From: Blautia obeum ATCC 29174
Lineage (GTDB): Bacteria > Bacillota > Clostridia > Lachnospirales > Lachnospiraceae
Length of the DNA: 64,000 nt
Reading direction: 5' to 3'
Assembly: GCF_025147765.1 (NCBI RefSeq)
Contig: NZ_CP102265.1
Coordinates: forward strand, 1,489,001-1,553,000
Below the pieces are notes generated by a model. That model searched no databases and was not told the origin of the DNA. It was given only the letters and a program-made list of their open reading frames with translations. Positions 18,183 to 26,374 of this stretch are shown one piece after another. Position numbers and translations under genes: made by a program. The number at the start of each line of letters is the position of its first letter. The first letter of the stretch is position 1.

Positions 18183-19002
18183 TATTGTAAAAAAACAATT
18201 AGAAATTGCACAATTATTTTATTACCAATATGTGTATATGTGCTTTATGAAAAAATTTTAGGAAACCTATTTACGGTAAGCTTGGGATATGCGGTGCTCA
18301 ATATAATTATTCTTGAAGTTATATATGTTTTTTCCTGTTTCTGTGTGGAGATTCAAGAGCTGCAGGAATAATTTTTTGTATGGGGTTTACTATATTAGGA
18401 TTGGTAGAGTATTATGTCCTTGAGTTTAGACAGAAGATACATTAGGTGCATATGAATCTAATGTAAAATTGAATTATAATAAAGAATATCCAAAGGCAGA
18501 AACCTATTTATCTTTGATTAATGAATCTGATAGGGCTTTAGAGACATTAATATATTATCTGCAACAACTGGATCAACCAACAATGCTGATTATATTTGGA
18601 GATCATTATCCTAATGTTGAAGAAGCATTTTACGAGGAATTATACGGCAAAAAAATAGAAGATCTTGATTTGGAAGAAACACAATTGAGAGATCAGACCC
18701 CATATATTATATGGACAAATTATGAAAGTGAATCAGTACAAGAAAACATGAGTGCAAATTATTTGGGTGCATATATATTGGAGAAAGCAGGACTTTCAAT
18801 GTCTAAATATGATAAATTTTTATTGCAATTGAAAAAAGAAATTCCTATTATAGGCATGGGGGCAATTGAAGACAATAATGGTAAATGGTTTGATATGAAT
18901 AGTCTTCCACAAAAATATGCAGAGCTTATTAATAATTATAAGATATTACAATATAATAAAATAAAAGATAGGAAAAATATATGTAAGGGTATATTTTCAT
19001 AA
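18183..19002 (+). pseudogene. LTA-synthase-like sulfatase-fold transferase, frameshift and large deletion
   Basis: Pieces of an MdoB/LtaS-type phosphoglycerol transferase can be read in order. The N-terminal membrane helices (ILLPICVYVLYEK onward) share the frame of the preceding gene until TAA 18369. A second frame from about 18334 gives GDSRAAGIIF then LGLVEYYVLEFR, the helix before the external domain. After a stop at 18427 the third piece (18430-19002) is the end of the catalytic domain: TEDTLGAYESN, KAETYLSLINESDRALE, IIFGDHYPNVEEAF. The central part with the catalytic Thr is missing, several hundred residues. The first frameshift lies in a T6 run (18328-18333). It cannot be active. Confidence 0.65.
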
Positions 19003-19032
19003 ATAAATTGCATGGTTAGGTGGTGGACATAA

Positions 19033-19374
19033 GTGACAGAATCTTTTCGTAAAAATAAAAAAGGTATTTCATTGATGGTGGTATCGTCAATATGCGTATG
19101 CGTTGAGCAGCTCCTGTGGAAAATTTCAGCAAAACAGGGGATTGTAGCGATGCTTCTTGGATTTTGTTTTTATGGAGTGGGAGCATTGGTGATGATTATG
19201 TCGTACAAATTTGGAAAACTTTCAGTTCTTCAGCCGATGCTGAGCCTAAATTATGTGCTTAGCATTGTGCTTGCTGCGATTGTACTAAAAGAGAAAGTTT
19301 CACTCGTAAAATGTATTGGGGTTCTGATAATTATCGGTGGAGTCATAATGATTGTAGGAGGTGATGAAGAATGA
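19033..19374 (+). CDS. EamA/SMR-type small membrane protein (flippase subunit-like)
   Basis: A 113-residue four-helix protein starting at GTG 19033 (GGTGG upstream). It resembles one half of a drug/metabolite transporter: SYKFGKLSVLQPMLSLNYVLS followed by VLKEKVSLVKCIGVLIIIGGV. Paired small EamA proteins such as ArnE/ArnF flip lipid-linked sugars. Its last codons overlap the start of the second EamA half (ATGA, 19371-19374), so they were built as a two-subunit unit; the partner carries a frameshift. It is intact itself. Confidence 0.7.
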   Translation: MTESFRKNKKGISLMVVSSICVCVEQLLWKISAKQGIVAMLLGFCFYGVGALVMIMSYKFGKLSVLQPMLSLNYVLSIVLAAIVLKEKVSLVKCIGVLIIIGGVIMIVGGDEE

Positions 19375-19699
19375 CAATTTATTTTATCATCCTGATGATT
19401 ATGACTTTTTTGGTTCAGTTGCTTCGTTGTTTCTGAAAAAGGCATCAGGAACAGAAGGGTTACTTGCACTGATTAAAAATCCGTATTTATATATAGGTGG
19501 AGACCTATATTTATTTTCAGCAGTTTTGAATATATGGATCTTAAGAGTTTTGGAATATTCAGTAGTATTGCCTCTTACTTCGCTGACGTATATATGGACG
19601 ATGGTGTTATCTTATTTTATATTGAAGGAAAAAATAACAAAGAAAAAAATTGGTGGAGTTATTCTGATTTTGATTGGTGCGATATGTGTATCTCTTTGA
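19371..19699 (+). pseudogene. second EamA subunit, one-base frameshift in a T6 tract
   Basis: ATG 19371 with GTAGGAGG upstream opens MTIYFIILMIMTF, a proper first helix, then leaves frame and would stop at 19434. The rest of the protein (SLFLKKASG, then VVLPLTSLTYIWTMVLSYFILKEK) is in another frame to 19699. Adding one T to the six at 19406-19411 joins them as MTFFGSVASLFLKKAS, a normal EamA sequence of about 110 residues. So a single-base loss in a homopolymer separates this from a working gene. It could be a true mutation, a phase-variable tract or a sequencing error. Confidence 0.7.
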
Positions 19700-19725
19700 G
19701 AAGTTAACAAGATAAAAGGAGCTTC

Positions 19726-20638
19726 ATGCATATTAAAGAGAAAGAACTTAGATGGCCTAGATGTATAATTGCATCAGGATGTATATGAGGAAGCTTTGGT
19801 GTTGTTTTTGTATCCGCATATGCTTTGATTGGGGTTGCATTTGGTGTTTTGATACACGAAATTTGTGAATGACATAAAAATGGATTCAAAATAAAAAGGG
19901 CTATAGAAAGATACTATAAATTGATAATATCAGTTACAGTACCTGTTTTAATAGCAGTAGCTTACTTTAAATTTAATCATGCTTTAAAAATAGCGTTTGA
20001 TCAGTTTTATAGATTTAATCGAGAAGTGTATCCTAAGTATTACGTAATGGGAGAAAATCTTGCACAACCGTTTATAAACGGAGTACAGTATTTTTTCGGC
20101 AACAAGAGGATATGATTTTCATGGAATAGCAGCGTGGTATGTGGCAATATTGATTGTTTGTTTATATATTGGGCTGATTGAAGAAAAACTACAAAAAATC
20201 AGTAAGCCAGTTTTAGGACTTTGCGCAATTGTTTTATTGAGTACATACATAATTTCGGTTGGAGATAATTTACTGTATACACAGGAAAGTGTATCTAAAA
20301 CTGAAAGCAAAGATATTGAGTTAACTGAAAATGAGAATAACAAAGGTATTTACCTGGATTTATATGTTTCACCGTCATTATATTATGAGTATAAGGGAAG
20401 ATATGCGATTAATCGAGCGGTATATATGTTACCTTGGTATATGGATTGGTATGAAAAAGATGAAATCGATGATTTGTTTACTTATAATCCCAAAGTGGTG
20501 GTTTATGATGAGGAGGAAGATGCATGGGTGTATACACATTATGCACCGGCTTTTGTTACTCAATTAGAAGAATATTATTATAGGTTTTCAAATAATAATG
20601 AGAAAGCAGGGTATAATATTTGGCTTAGAAATGATTAA
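19726..20638 (+). pseudogene. GT-C-like polytopic protein, two TGA codons and a frameshift
   Basis: ATG 19726 has AAAAGGAG upstream. The frame holds TGA at 19786 and 19870 and otherwise reads well: GSFGVVFVSAYALIG, then VTVPVLIAVAYFKFNH, then FINGVQYF. It shifts frame at the T6 run 20091-20096; removing one T gives a join to TRGYDFHGIAAWYVAIL. The last part has two helices and an external C-terminal domain (SPSLYYEYKGRYAIN... WYMDWYEKDEID) to 20638. The layout fits the C-terminal half of a GT-C membrane glycosyltransferase; the N-terminal half with catalytic Asp residues is absent. Position beside an EamA pair and a GtrB-like GT2 suggests a former three-part glycosylation system. Confidence 0.6.
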
Positions 20639-20670
20639 GAGTATATTAAATACCTGATAAGGAGCAAAAG

Positions 20671-21618
20671 ATGGAAACTTTAGCAATTATTGTACCGTGT
20701 TACAATGAACAGGAAGCGCTGCCATTGTTTTATAAAGAAGCATCAAAAGTTCTGGAAAAACTGGACTATGACTATAAGCTTCTTTTGATCAATGACGGAT
20801 CGAAAGATAATACACTGAGTATTATGAAATCAATTGCGGAGAAGGATGAGCATGTAAAATACTTGTCTTTTTCCAGGAATTTTGGTAAAGAGGCAGCCAT
20901 GTATGCGGGATTTTGCAATGCAAATGCGGACTATGTCTGTGTAATGGATGCAGACATGCAGGACCCACCGAGTCTGTTGCCTGAAATGCTGGAGATCTTA
21001 CATACACAGGATTATGATTCGGTGGCTACCAGAAGAAAGAACCGTGAAGGGGAACCACCGATCAGAAGCTGGTTTGCACACAGATTTTATGAGATCATCA
21101 ATAAAATATCGGATGCAGATATCGTTGATGGTGCAAGGGATTTTCGCCTGATGAAAAGGGAAATGGTGGAAGCGATTGTCAGCATGACAGAATACAATCG
21201 ATTTTCCAAAGGAATTTTTGGCTGGATCGGGTTCAAAACATATTGGTTATCCTATGATAATATTGAACGTGTGGCAGGTGAAACCAAATGGAATTTCTGG
21301 AAGCTTACAAAATATGCGATTGATGGAATCATTAATTTCTCTCAGGCACCGTTGAGTGCTGTTTCGGGCTTTGGAGTGCTGATGACAGTTGTTTCTTTTT
21401 TGATGTTAGTTGTGGTCGTCGGACGTAAACTGATTTACGGTGATCCTGTTGCCGGATGGGCATCAACGATCTGTGTGATCATATTTATTGGTGGTCTGCA
21501 GCTGTTTTGTCTGGGCGTGATCGGACATTATATTGCAAAGATGTATTTGGAGACGAAGCAGAGACCGCATTTTATTATTTCAGAAACAAACGATGAAGAT
21601 GCGGTGAAACTTAAATAA
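20671..21618 (+). CDS. GtrB-like GT2 membrane glycosyltransferase
   Basis: A 315-residue protein. Residues 1-225 are a GT-A domain with NDGS, DADMQDPP (metal and donor binding) and RNFGKEAAMYAGF; two helices near residues 233-252 and 264-287 follow, and a short cytosolic tail. This is the GtrB/YkcC/PglB-partner pattern: it transfers a sugar to undecaprenyl phosphate. Flanked by a damaged EamA flippase pair and a damaged GT-C gene, it may be the last working part of a three-component side-chain glycosylation system, or may serve other acceptors. Ribosome site AAGGAG precedes ATG 20671. Confidence 0.88.
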   Translation: METLAIIVPCYNEQEALPLFYKEASKVLEKLDYDYKLLLINDGSKDNTLSIMKSIAEKDEHVKYLSFSRNFGKEAAMYAGFCNANADYVCVMDADMQDPPSLLPEMLEILHTQDYDSVATRRKNREGEPPIRSWFAHRFYEIINKISDADIVDGARDFRLMKREMVEAIVSMTEYNRFSKGIFGWIGFKTYWLSYDNIERVAGETKWNFWKLTKYAIDGIINFSQAPLSAVSGFGVLMTVVSFLMLVVVVGRKLIYGDPVAGWASTICVIIFIGGLQLFCLGVIGHYIAKMYLETKQRPHFIISETNDEDAVKLK

Positions 21619-21636
21619 GGAAAATAGACAATAAAG

Positions 21637-21673
21637 CAGGAGAATTTTGCAAATCGCGTGTAAAATTCTCCTG
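21637..21673 (+). terminator. terminator-like hairpin before the ATPase cassette
   Basis: CAGGAGAATTTT (21637-21648) pairs perfectly with AAAATTCTCCTG (21662-21673), loop 13 bases, followed by TTTGTCG. It has a weak T-tail but a strong stem, and marks the end of the glycosylation operon. Confidence 0.55.
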
Positions 21674-21711
21674 TTTGTCGATATATGCCGTAATTTTTTT
21701 ACAGCATATTG

Positions 21712-21740
21712 TTGCGGAAAAATATAAAACTGGTTATACT
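21712..21740 (+). promoter_or_regulatory. probable promoter of the ATPase/TOPRIM cassette
   Basis: TTGCGG (21712-21717), 17-bp spacer, TATACT (21735-21740), 50 bp before the start codon at 21791. The -35 is weak. It would make the cassette its own transcription unit. Confidence 0.45.
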
Positions 21741-21790
21741 GTAAGAAATAATTGAGATGTTAATTACTCTTTGAGAGGACGGTATATTAT

Positions 21791-22942
21791 ATGCTAAAAA
21801 AATTCACATTGAGGAATTATAAGAATTTTAAAAATGAAATAAGTATAGATTTTGAAAATATTGCCGGTTATCAATTTAATATGGATTGTCTGTATGAAGG
21901 GACAATTGGAAAAATGTTGATATATGGACGTAATGCAACAGGAAAGACAAATTTGGGAAATGCATTGCTTGATATTGTTGCAACGATGTTTGGAAGACGG
22001 AGATATACAAGAAACGAGGTTTTTCTTAATGCAGATTCGACAGAGAATGTAGCAACATTTAGTTATGAGTTTGAGTTTAATGGTACAGATGTGTCATATA
22101 AGTATTCGCGAGTGTCGGATGAGAAACTGCAGGATGAAGCATTATTTGTAAATGGCATCAGAATTTTTTTCTGTGATTTTTCAAAAGAAAACTATAATTT
22201 TGACAATTTGAATTATATTGAGGCAGAAACTATAAATGTTGAGCGGTATTTGCAATCTTCAGGGATAGATGACGATATAGAAATCAGCAATACGAAAATT
22301 CCCTTTTTACGTTGGTTGCTTAGCAATGCTGTATTTAAAAATAATTCAGTTTTAATTTCATTGTCTAATTATGTTGAAAGAATGCAGATGATTACTGTTG
22401 GTAGTGGAATGAGATTTCTTGCAGGAAGATCGAACCAGTTTTTTTATGAATTATTAGAAAAAAGAGCTTTGCTAACAGACCTTGAAGAATTTTTGAATGT
22501 AATGGGAATTGAATGCAGTCTGGCTTTAAAAGAATTGCCGGATGGACAGAAAGAATTATATTTTGTTCATAAACAGATGGTCCCTTTTTATGAGAATGCG
22601 TCAAGTGGTACATTGGCGCTGTTTGATCTGTATCGTAGACTGATTGTGAAAATTGGGGGTTCGTCATTCGTTTATTTAGATGAATTCGATGCGTTTTATC
22701 ATTATGAAATGGCAGAAAAAGTGATTGGATTTTTCAAAAGAAAATATCCAAAATGTCAGATGATTATGACATCACATAATACTAATCTGATGACGAACAG
22801 AATTATGCGTCCGGATTGTTTGCTTATTTTGTCGAGTAGGGGAACATTAACGTCTCTTTGCAATGCAACAGAACGGGAATTGAGAGAAGGACATAATCTC
22901 GAAAAGATGTATATCAGCGGGGAGTTTGAACGTTATGAATAA
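21791..22942 (+). CDS. AAA15-type ATPase of a putative defence pair
   Basis: A 383-residue ABC-ATPase-like protein of the OLD/RloA/AAA15 type. Seen motifs: N-terminal FTLRNYKNFKNE, Walker A GRNATGKT (46-53), ABC-signature-like SSGT (271-274), Walker B LDEFD (296-300) and the H-loop TSHN (327-330). These are in the right order for an ATPase head; the insertion between Walker A and signature is short. It overlaps the next gene by eight bases, so the two are coupled. Related ATPases pair with TOPRIM nucleases in OLD, Gabija and PARIS (AriA) systems. A defence role is inferred from this pairing, not shown. Confidence 0.8.
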   Translation: MLKKFTLRNYKNFKNEISIDFENIAGYQFNMDCLYEGTIGKMLIYGRNATGKTNLGNALLDIVATMFGRRRYTRNEVFLNADSTENVATFSYEFEFNGTDVSYKYSRVSDEKLQDEALFVNGIRIFFCDFSKENYNFDNLNYIEAETINVERYLQSSGIDDDIEISNTKIPFLRWLLSNAVFKNNSVLISLSNYVERMQMITVGSGMRFLAGRSNQFFYELLEKRALLTDLEEFLNVMGIECSLALKELPDGQKELYFVHKQMVPFYENASSGTLALFDLYRRLIVKIGGSSFVYLDEFDAFYHYEMAEKVIGFFKRKYPKCQMIMTSHNTNLMTNRIMRPDCLLILSSRGTLTSLCNATERELREGHNLEKMYISGEFERYE

Positions 22943-23966
22943 TTATGCGACAGAAGCCAGAAGAAGAGGCCGAAGTTTGCTGGTTGTGGAGGGAGATCAT
23001 GAGAAAAATGAGCTGTTTTGGCTTGTTTTCAAATGTTACCCGGAATTGCATGTCGATATGGAGAACATATGGATTTATGGGACGAATATTTATATGTTAT
23101 ATGAAGATATCATAAGAGAATATGGGGATGACTGGGAAAATGAATGGACAGATATTGACCTTCCGTTTGTAATCAGTAAAAAGAAAAATTTGGAAAATCT
23201 TTGTTACAAAAATGATTTTACAAATATTATACTTGTTTTTGATTATGAACGTCATGATCCACAGTTTTCAGCTGATAAAATTTTACGTTTACAAAATTAT
23301 TTCAGTGATGCAGCAGATATGGGGAAATTGTATTTGAATTATCCTATGATAGAATCTTATCAACATTTAAAAAGTTTACCGGATGAAGAGTATATTAACC
23401 GAAAGATTTCTGTTTCATTGCAGCCAGGAAGTAAATATAAAGAACTGGTCAGAAATGAGAGTGTCATTGAAAAAGCAGTAGATTTTCCGCACAGAATTGA
23501 GGATTTATTGGCAGGAACAAGATATCGGATAGAGGATGCAGATAAGCGACAGATATGTTGTGATAAAATATTGAATATTTCAAATGATAGCGAGATGGAA
23601 AGATCATTAGAAGAAATCCTGCGGGTTGTAGATGATGATAAAAAAGCAAGAACTTTAAAATATCAGTTGAAAGACTGGATTGAAAAAGTGGGATATACAC
23701 ATGAAAATAGGACTTATTGGAAACATATGCGAGAAGTTATTGGAGAAATAGTGTGTCATAATATAGAAAAGGCATATGTCATCCAACATGAAGACAGAAA
23801 TGATAGTAATGACAGAAAATTGAAAGAACAATTTGAACAGGTTGATTTGTCTCAGATATTAAATGTTCAAAATGAGGTAAGTCAAGATATGGAAAATGGA
23901 TTCATATGGGTGCTGAATACATGTATATTTTTAATTCCTGATTATAATTTCAGATTAATTGCTTAG
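22935..23966 (+). CDS. TOPRIM-like protein, putative defence nuclease/effector
   Basis: A 343-residue protein; ATG 22935 has GGGGAG ten bases upstream and overlaps the ATPase stop. The N-terminus SLLVVEGDHEKNELF (Glu19) matches the first TOPRIM motif, and IILVFDYERHD (Asp103, Glu105) fits the second acidic motif, though as DxE rather than the usual DxD. The rest, including LNYPMIESYQHL and an all-alpha C-terminal half, was not recognised. TOPRIM proteins coupled to AAA15 ATPases act as nucleases or toxins in phage defence (OLD, Gabija, PARIS AriB, AbiL). The gene is not named because the family assignment needs a profile search. Confidence 0.65.
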   Translation: MNNYATEARRRGRSLLVVEGDHEKNELFWLVFKCYPELHVDMENIWIYGTNIYMLYEDIIREYGDDWENEWTDIDLPFVISKKKNLENLCYKNDFTNIILVFDYERHDPQFSADKILRLQNYFSDAADMGKLYLNYPMIESYQHLKSLPDEEYINRKISVSLQPGSKYKELVRNESVIEKAVDFPHRIEDLLAGTRYRIEDADKRQICCDKILNISNDSEMERSLEEILRVVDDDKKARTLKYQLKDWIEKVGYTHENRTYWKHMREVIGEIVCHNIEKAYVIQHEDRNDSNDRKLKEQFEQVDLSQILNVQNEVSQDMENGFIWVLNTCIFLIPDYNFRLIA

Positions 23967-23977
23967 ATAATCTGAAA
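23948..23977 (+). terminator. inverted repeat spanning the stop codon of the TOPRIM gene
   Basis: TTTCAGATTA (23948-23957) pairs exactly with TAATCTGAAA (23968-23977); the TAG stop lies in the loop. No T-tail follows, so it may stabilise the 3' end or act as a weak terminator. Confidence 0.35.
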
Positions 23978-24028
23978 TGCGAAATCATATAGAATGATGT
24001 TATCAAAAGTCAAAAGCGAGGAAAGAAA

Positions 24029-25132
24029 ATGGCAAAAGTATCAATTATCATACCGACATATAATGTGGAAATGTTTCTGGATGAATGTCTGGAAAGTATT
24101 CAGCGTCAGACATTGCAGGATATAGAGATTATCTGTGTGAACGATGGATCGACAGATCATTCTCTGGAAATCATTAAAAAATATGCGGAGAATGATCCAC
24201 GTTTTGTGATCGTTGACAAGGAAAACGGCGGTTATGGAAAGGCTATGAATGTCGGTCTGGACAAAGCTACGGGAGAATATATCGGTATTGTGGAACCGGA
24301 TGATTATGTACCGCTTGCGATGTATGAGGATCTTTACAAGATAGCAAAAGAGAACGATCTTGATATGGTGAAGGCAGATTTTTACCGTTTTACAAGAAAT
24401 CCTGAAAATGGGAATATGAATCTGGTATATAACCATCTGGATTTAACAGGGAAATGGTACGGAAAGCTCTTTGATCCTAGTGAAGAACCGGAGACATTAC
24501 GTTTTATCATGAATACCTGGAGTGGTATTTACAAAAGAGAGTTTTTGGAGCAGCATCACATCAGACATAACGAAACTCCTGGAGCATCTTTCCAGGACAA
24601 TGGTTTTTATTTCCAGACTTTTGTTTATGCAAAGCGTGCGATGATCGTGGATAAGCCGTACTATATGAATCGTCGTGATAATCCGAATTCCTCTGTCAAT
24701 AACAGGGAAAAAGTCTACTGCTGTAATGTAGAGTATGATTATATCCGTGAGATATTGATGAAAGATCCGGAAATCTGGAGCCGCTTTAAATATATGTATT
24801 CTTTGAAGAAATTTCATACTTATAATTTTACGCTGCAGCGGATTGGAGAGCAGTTTAAGAGGGAATATGTTCAGAGAATCAGTCAGGAATTCAAAAGAGC
24901 AAAAGAAAACGGAGAATTGAAACAGGGAGCGTTCTATCCTGTTGAATGGGATGATATGATGCTGCTGATCCAAGATCCGGATGCTTACTACTTCAAGATA
25001 TGTCTGAAGAATAAGCAGATCCGTTCTCTGGAAAAGAAAGTAGCATCATTGGAGAATTCCACAACTATGAAGGTTGGGCGTGCAATCATGTTTATTCCGT
25101 TAAAGATAAAAAAGCTTTTTAAGAAAAAATAA
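24029..25132 (+). CDS. GT2 family glycosyltransferase
   Basis: A 367-residue cytosolic transferase: VSIIIPTYNVEMFLDECL, NDGSTD (metal/donor), and EPDDY at the second acidic motif with GGYGKAMNVGLDKA between. The C-terminal 40 residues form a short coiled coil and end in a very basic tail (KIKKLFKKK) suited to membrane binding. GC content returns to the chromosomal level here, unlike the AT-rich block to the left. Its N-terminal half resembles the GT2 part of the 4274 gene. It is followed closely by the galactopyranose mutase gene, so it may be a galactofuranosyl transferase; that is inference from position. Confidence 0.88.
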   Translation: MAKVSIIIPTYNVEMFLDECLESIQRQTLQDIEIICVNDGSTDHSLEIIKKYAENDPRFVIVDKENGGYGKAMNVGLDKATGEYIGIVEPDDYVPLAMYEDLYKIAKENDLDMVKADFYRFTRNPENGNMNLVYNHLDLTGKWYGKLFDPSEEPETLRFIMNTWSGIYKREFLEQHHIRHNETPGASFQDNGFYFQTFVYAKRAMIVDKPYYMNRRDNPNSSVNNREKVYCCNVEYDYIREILMKDPEIWSRFKYMYSLKKFHTYNFTLQRIGEQFKREYVQRISQEFKRAKENGELKQGAFYPVEWDDMMLLIQDPDAYYFKICLKNKQIRSLEKKVASLENSTTMKVGRAIMFIPLKIKKLFKKK

Positions 25133-25166
25133 AATGAGTAAAGAACAGAAAGATAAAGGAGTCATT

Positions 25167-26291
25167 ATGAGTAAAAAATATGATTATCTGGTAGTTGGTG
25201 CAGGTTTATACGGAGCAGTATTTGCGCATGAAGCAAAAGAAGCCGGAAAGTCAGTGCTGGTGATTGATAAACGCCCGAATATTGCTGGAAATGTGTTTAC
25301 AGAGGATGTAGAGGGAATTCATGTGCATAAATACGGCGCGCATATTTTCCATACAAATAATAAAAAAGTATGGAATTATATTACTCGCTTTGCAGAGTTT
25401 AACCGCTTCACAAACAGCCCGGTTGCAAATTATCATGGTGAGTTATATTCTCTGCCATTTAATATGTATACATTCAATAAGATGTGGGGAGTAGTAACTC
25501 CGGAAGAAGCGGCAGCCAAGATTGAAGAACAGAAAAAAGAGGCTGGTATCACAGAGCCGAAGAATCTGGAAGAACAGGCAATTTCCCTGGTAGGAAGAGA
25601 TATTTTTGAAAAGCTGATCAAGGGTTATACAGAAAAGCAATGGGGTCGTGACTGCAAAGATCTCCCGGCTTTTATCATCAAGAGACTTCCGGTCCGTCTT
25701 ACATTTGATAACAATTATTTTAACGCATTGTATCAGGGAATTCCGGTTGGCGGATATACCAAAATGGTTGCCAATATGCTGGACGGAGTAGAAGTTCGCC
25801 TTGGAGAGGATTATCTGGAGAAAAAAGCAGAATACGATGCACTTGCTGAAAAAGTGATCTATACGGGTCCGATCGATGCATATTTTGATTACCAGATGGG
25901 ATATCTGGAGTATCGTTCGGTACGTTTTGAGACAGAACTTCTGGATAAGCCGAATTTCCAGGGAAATGCAGCAGTCAATTATACAGACAGAGAGACTCCA
26001 TGGACAAGGATCATTGAGCATAAATGGTTTGAATTTGGAAAAGATGATGAAGGAAATGATCTTCCGAAGACAGTGATCAGCCGTGAGTATAGTTCTGAGT
26101 GGAAACCGGGAGATGAACCGTATTATCCGGTGAATGATGAGAAGAACGGTGCTCTTTACAGCAAATACAGAGAGCTTGCCCAAAAAGAGAAAAAGGTTGT
26201 ATTTGGCGGCCGTCTGGGAGAGTATAAGTATTATGACATGGATGCGGTGATCGCATCAGCACTGGACATGCGCGAAAAGGAACTTGGCTAA
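25167..26291 (+). CDS. glf: UDP-galactopyranose mutase
   Basis: A 374-residue flavoenzyme that interconverts UDP-galactopyranose and UDP-galactofuranose, giving the donor for galactofuranose in surface glycans. The N-terminus DYLVVGAGLYGAVFAHEA is the FAD-binding Rossmann motif; KYGAHIFHTNNKKVW, FNMYTFNKMWG and YTEKQWGRDCKDLP are characteristic Glf blocks, and the length is typical. ATG 25167 has AAAGGAG seven bases upstream; an in-frame ATG at 25134 has no site. It probably forms an operon with the GT2 gene ahead of it. Confidence 0.95.
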   Translation: MSKKYDYLVVGAGLYGAVFAHEAKEAGKSVLVIDKRPNIAGNVFTEDVEGIHVHKYGAHIFHTNNKKVWNYITRFAEFNRFTNSPVANYHGELYSLPFNMYTFNKMWGVVTPEEAAAKIEEQKKEAGITEPKNLEEQAISLVGRDIFEKLIKGYTEKQWGRDCKDLPAFIIKRLPVRLTFDNNYFNALYQGIPVGGYTKMVANMLDGVEVRLGEDYLEKKAEYDALAEKVIYTGPIDAYFDYQMGYLEYRSVRFETELLDKPNFQGNAAVNYTDRETPWTRIIEHKWFEFGKDDEGNDLPKTVISREYSSEWKPGDEPYYPVNDEKNGALYSKYRELAQKEKKVVFGGRLGEYKYYDMDAVIASALDMREKELG

Positions 26292-26343
26292 GGATTGATT
26301 TGCCAAAATGTGACAAAAATGTAAAATTTAATTTAAAAATACA

Positions 26344-26372
26344 TTGCATTGCAGGAGGAAAACTGTTATAGT
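26344..26372 (+). promoter_or_regulatory. sigma-A-type promoter of the SGNH hydrolase gene
   Basis: TTGCAT (26344-26349), 17-bp spacer, TATAGT (26367-26372). A stem-loop begins at the expected transcript 5' end. Confidence 0.55.
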
Positions 26373-26374
26373 GG

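Noticed and set aside
17946..19872. Alternative genetic code reading TGA as Trp
   Set aside because: Intact genes in the window end with TGA (for example the YfhO fragment at 740-742), and other lesions nearby show plain decay.
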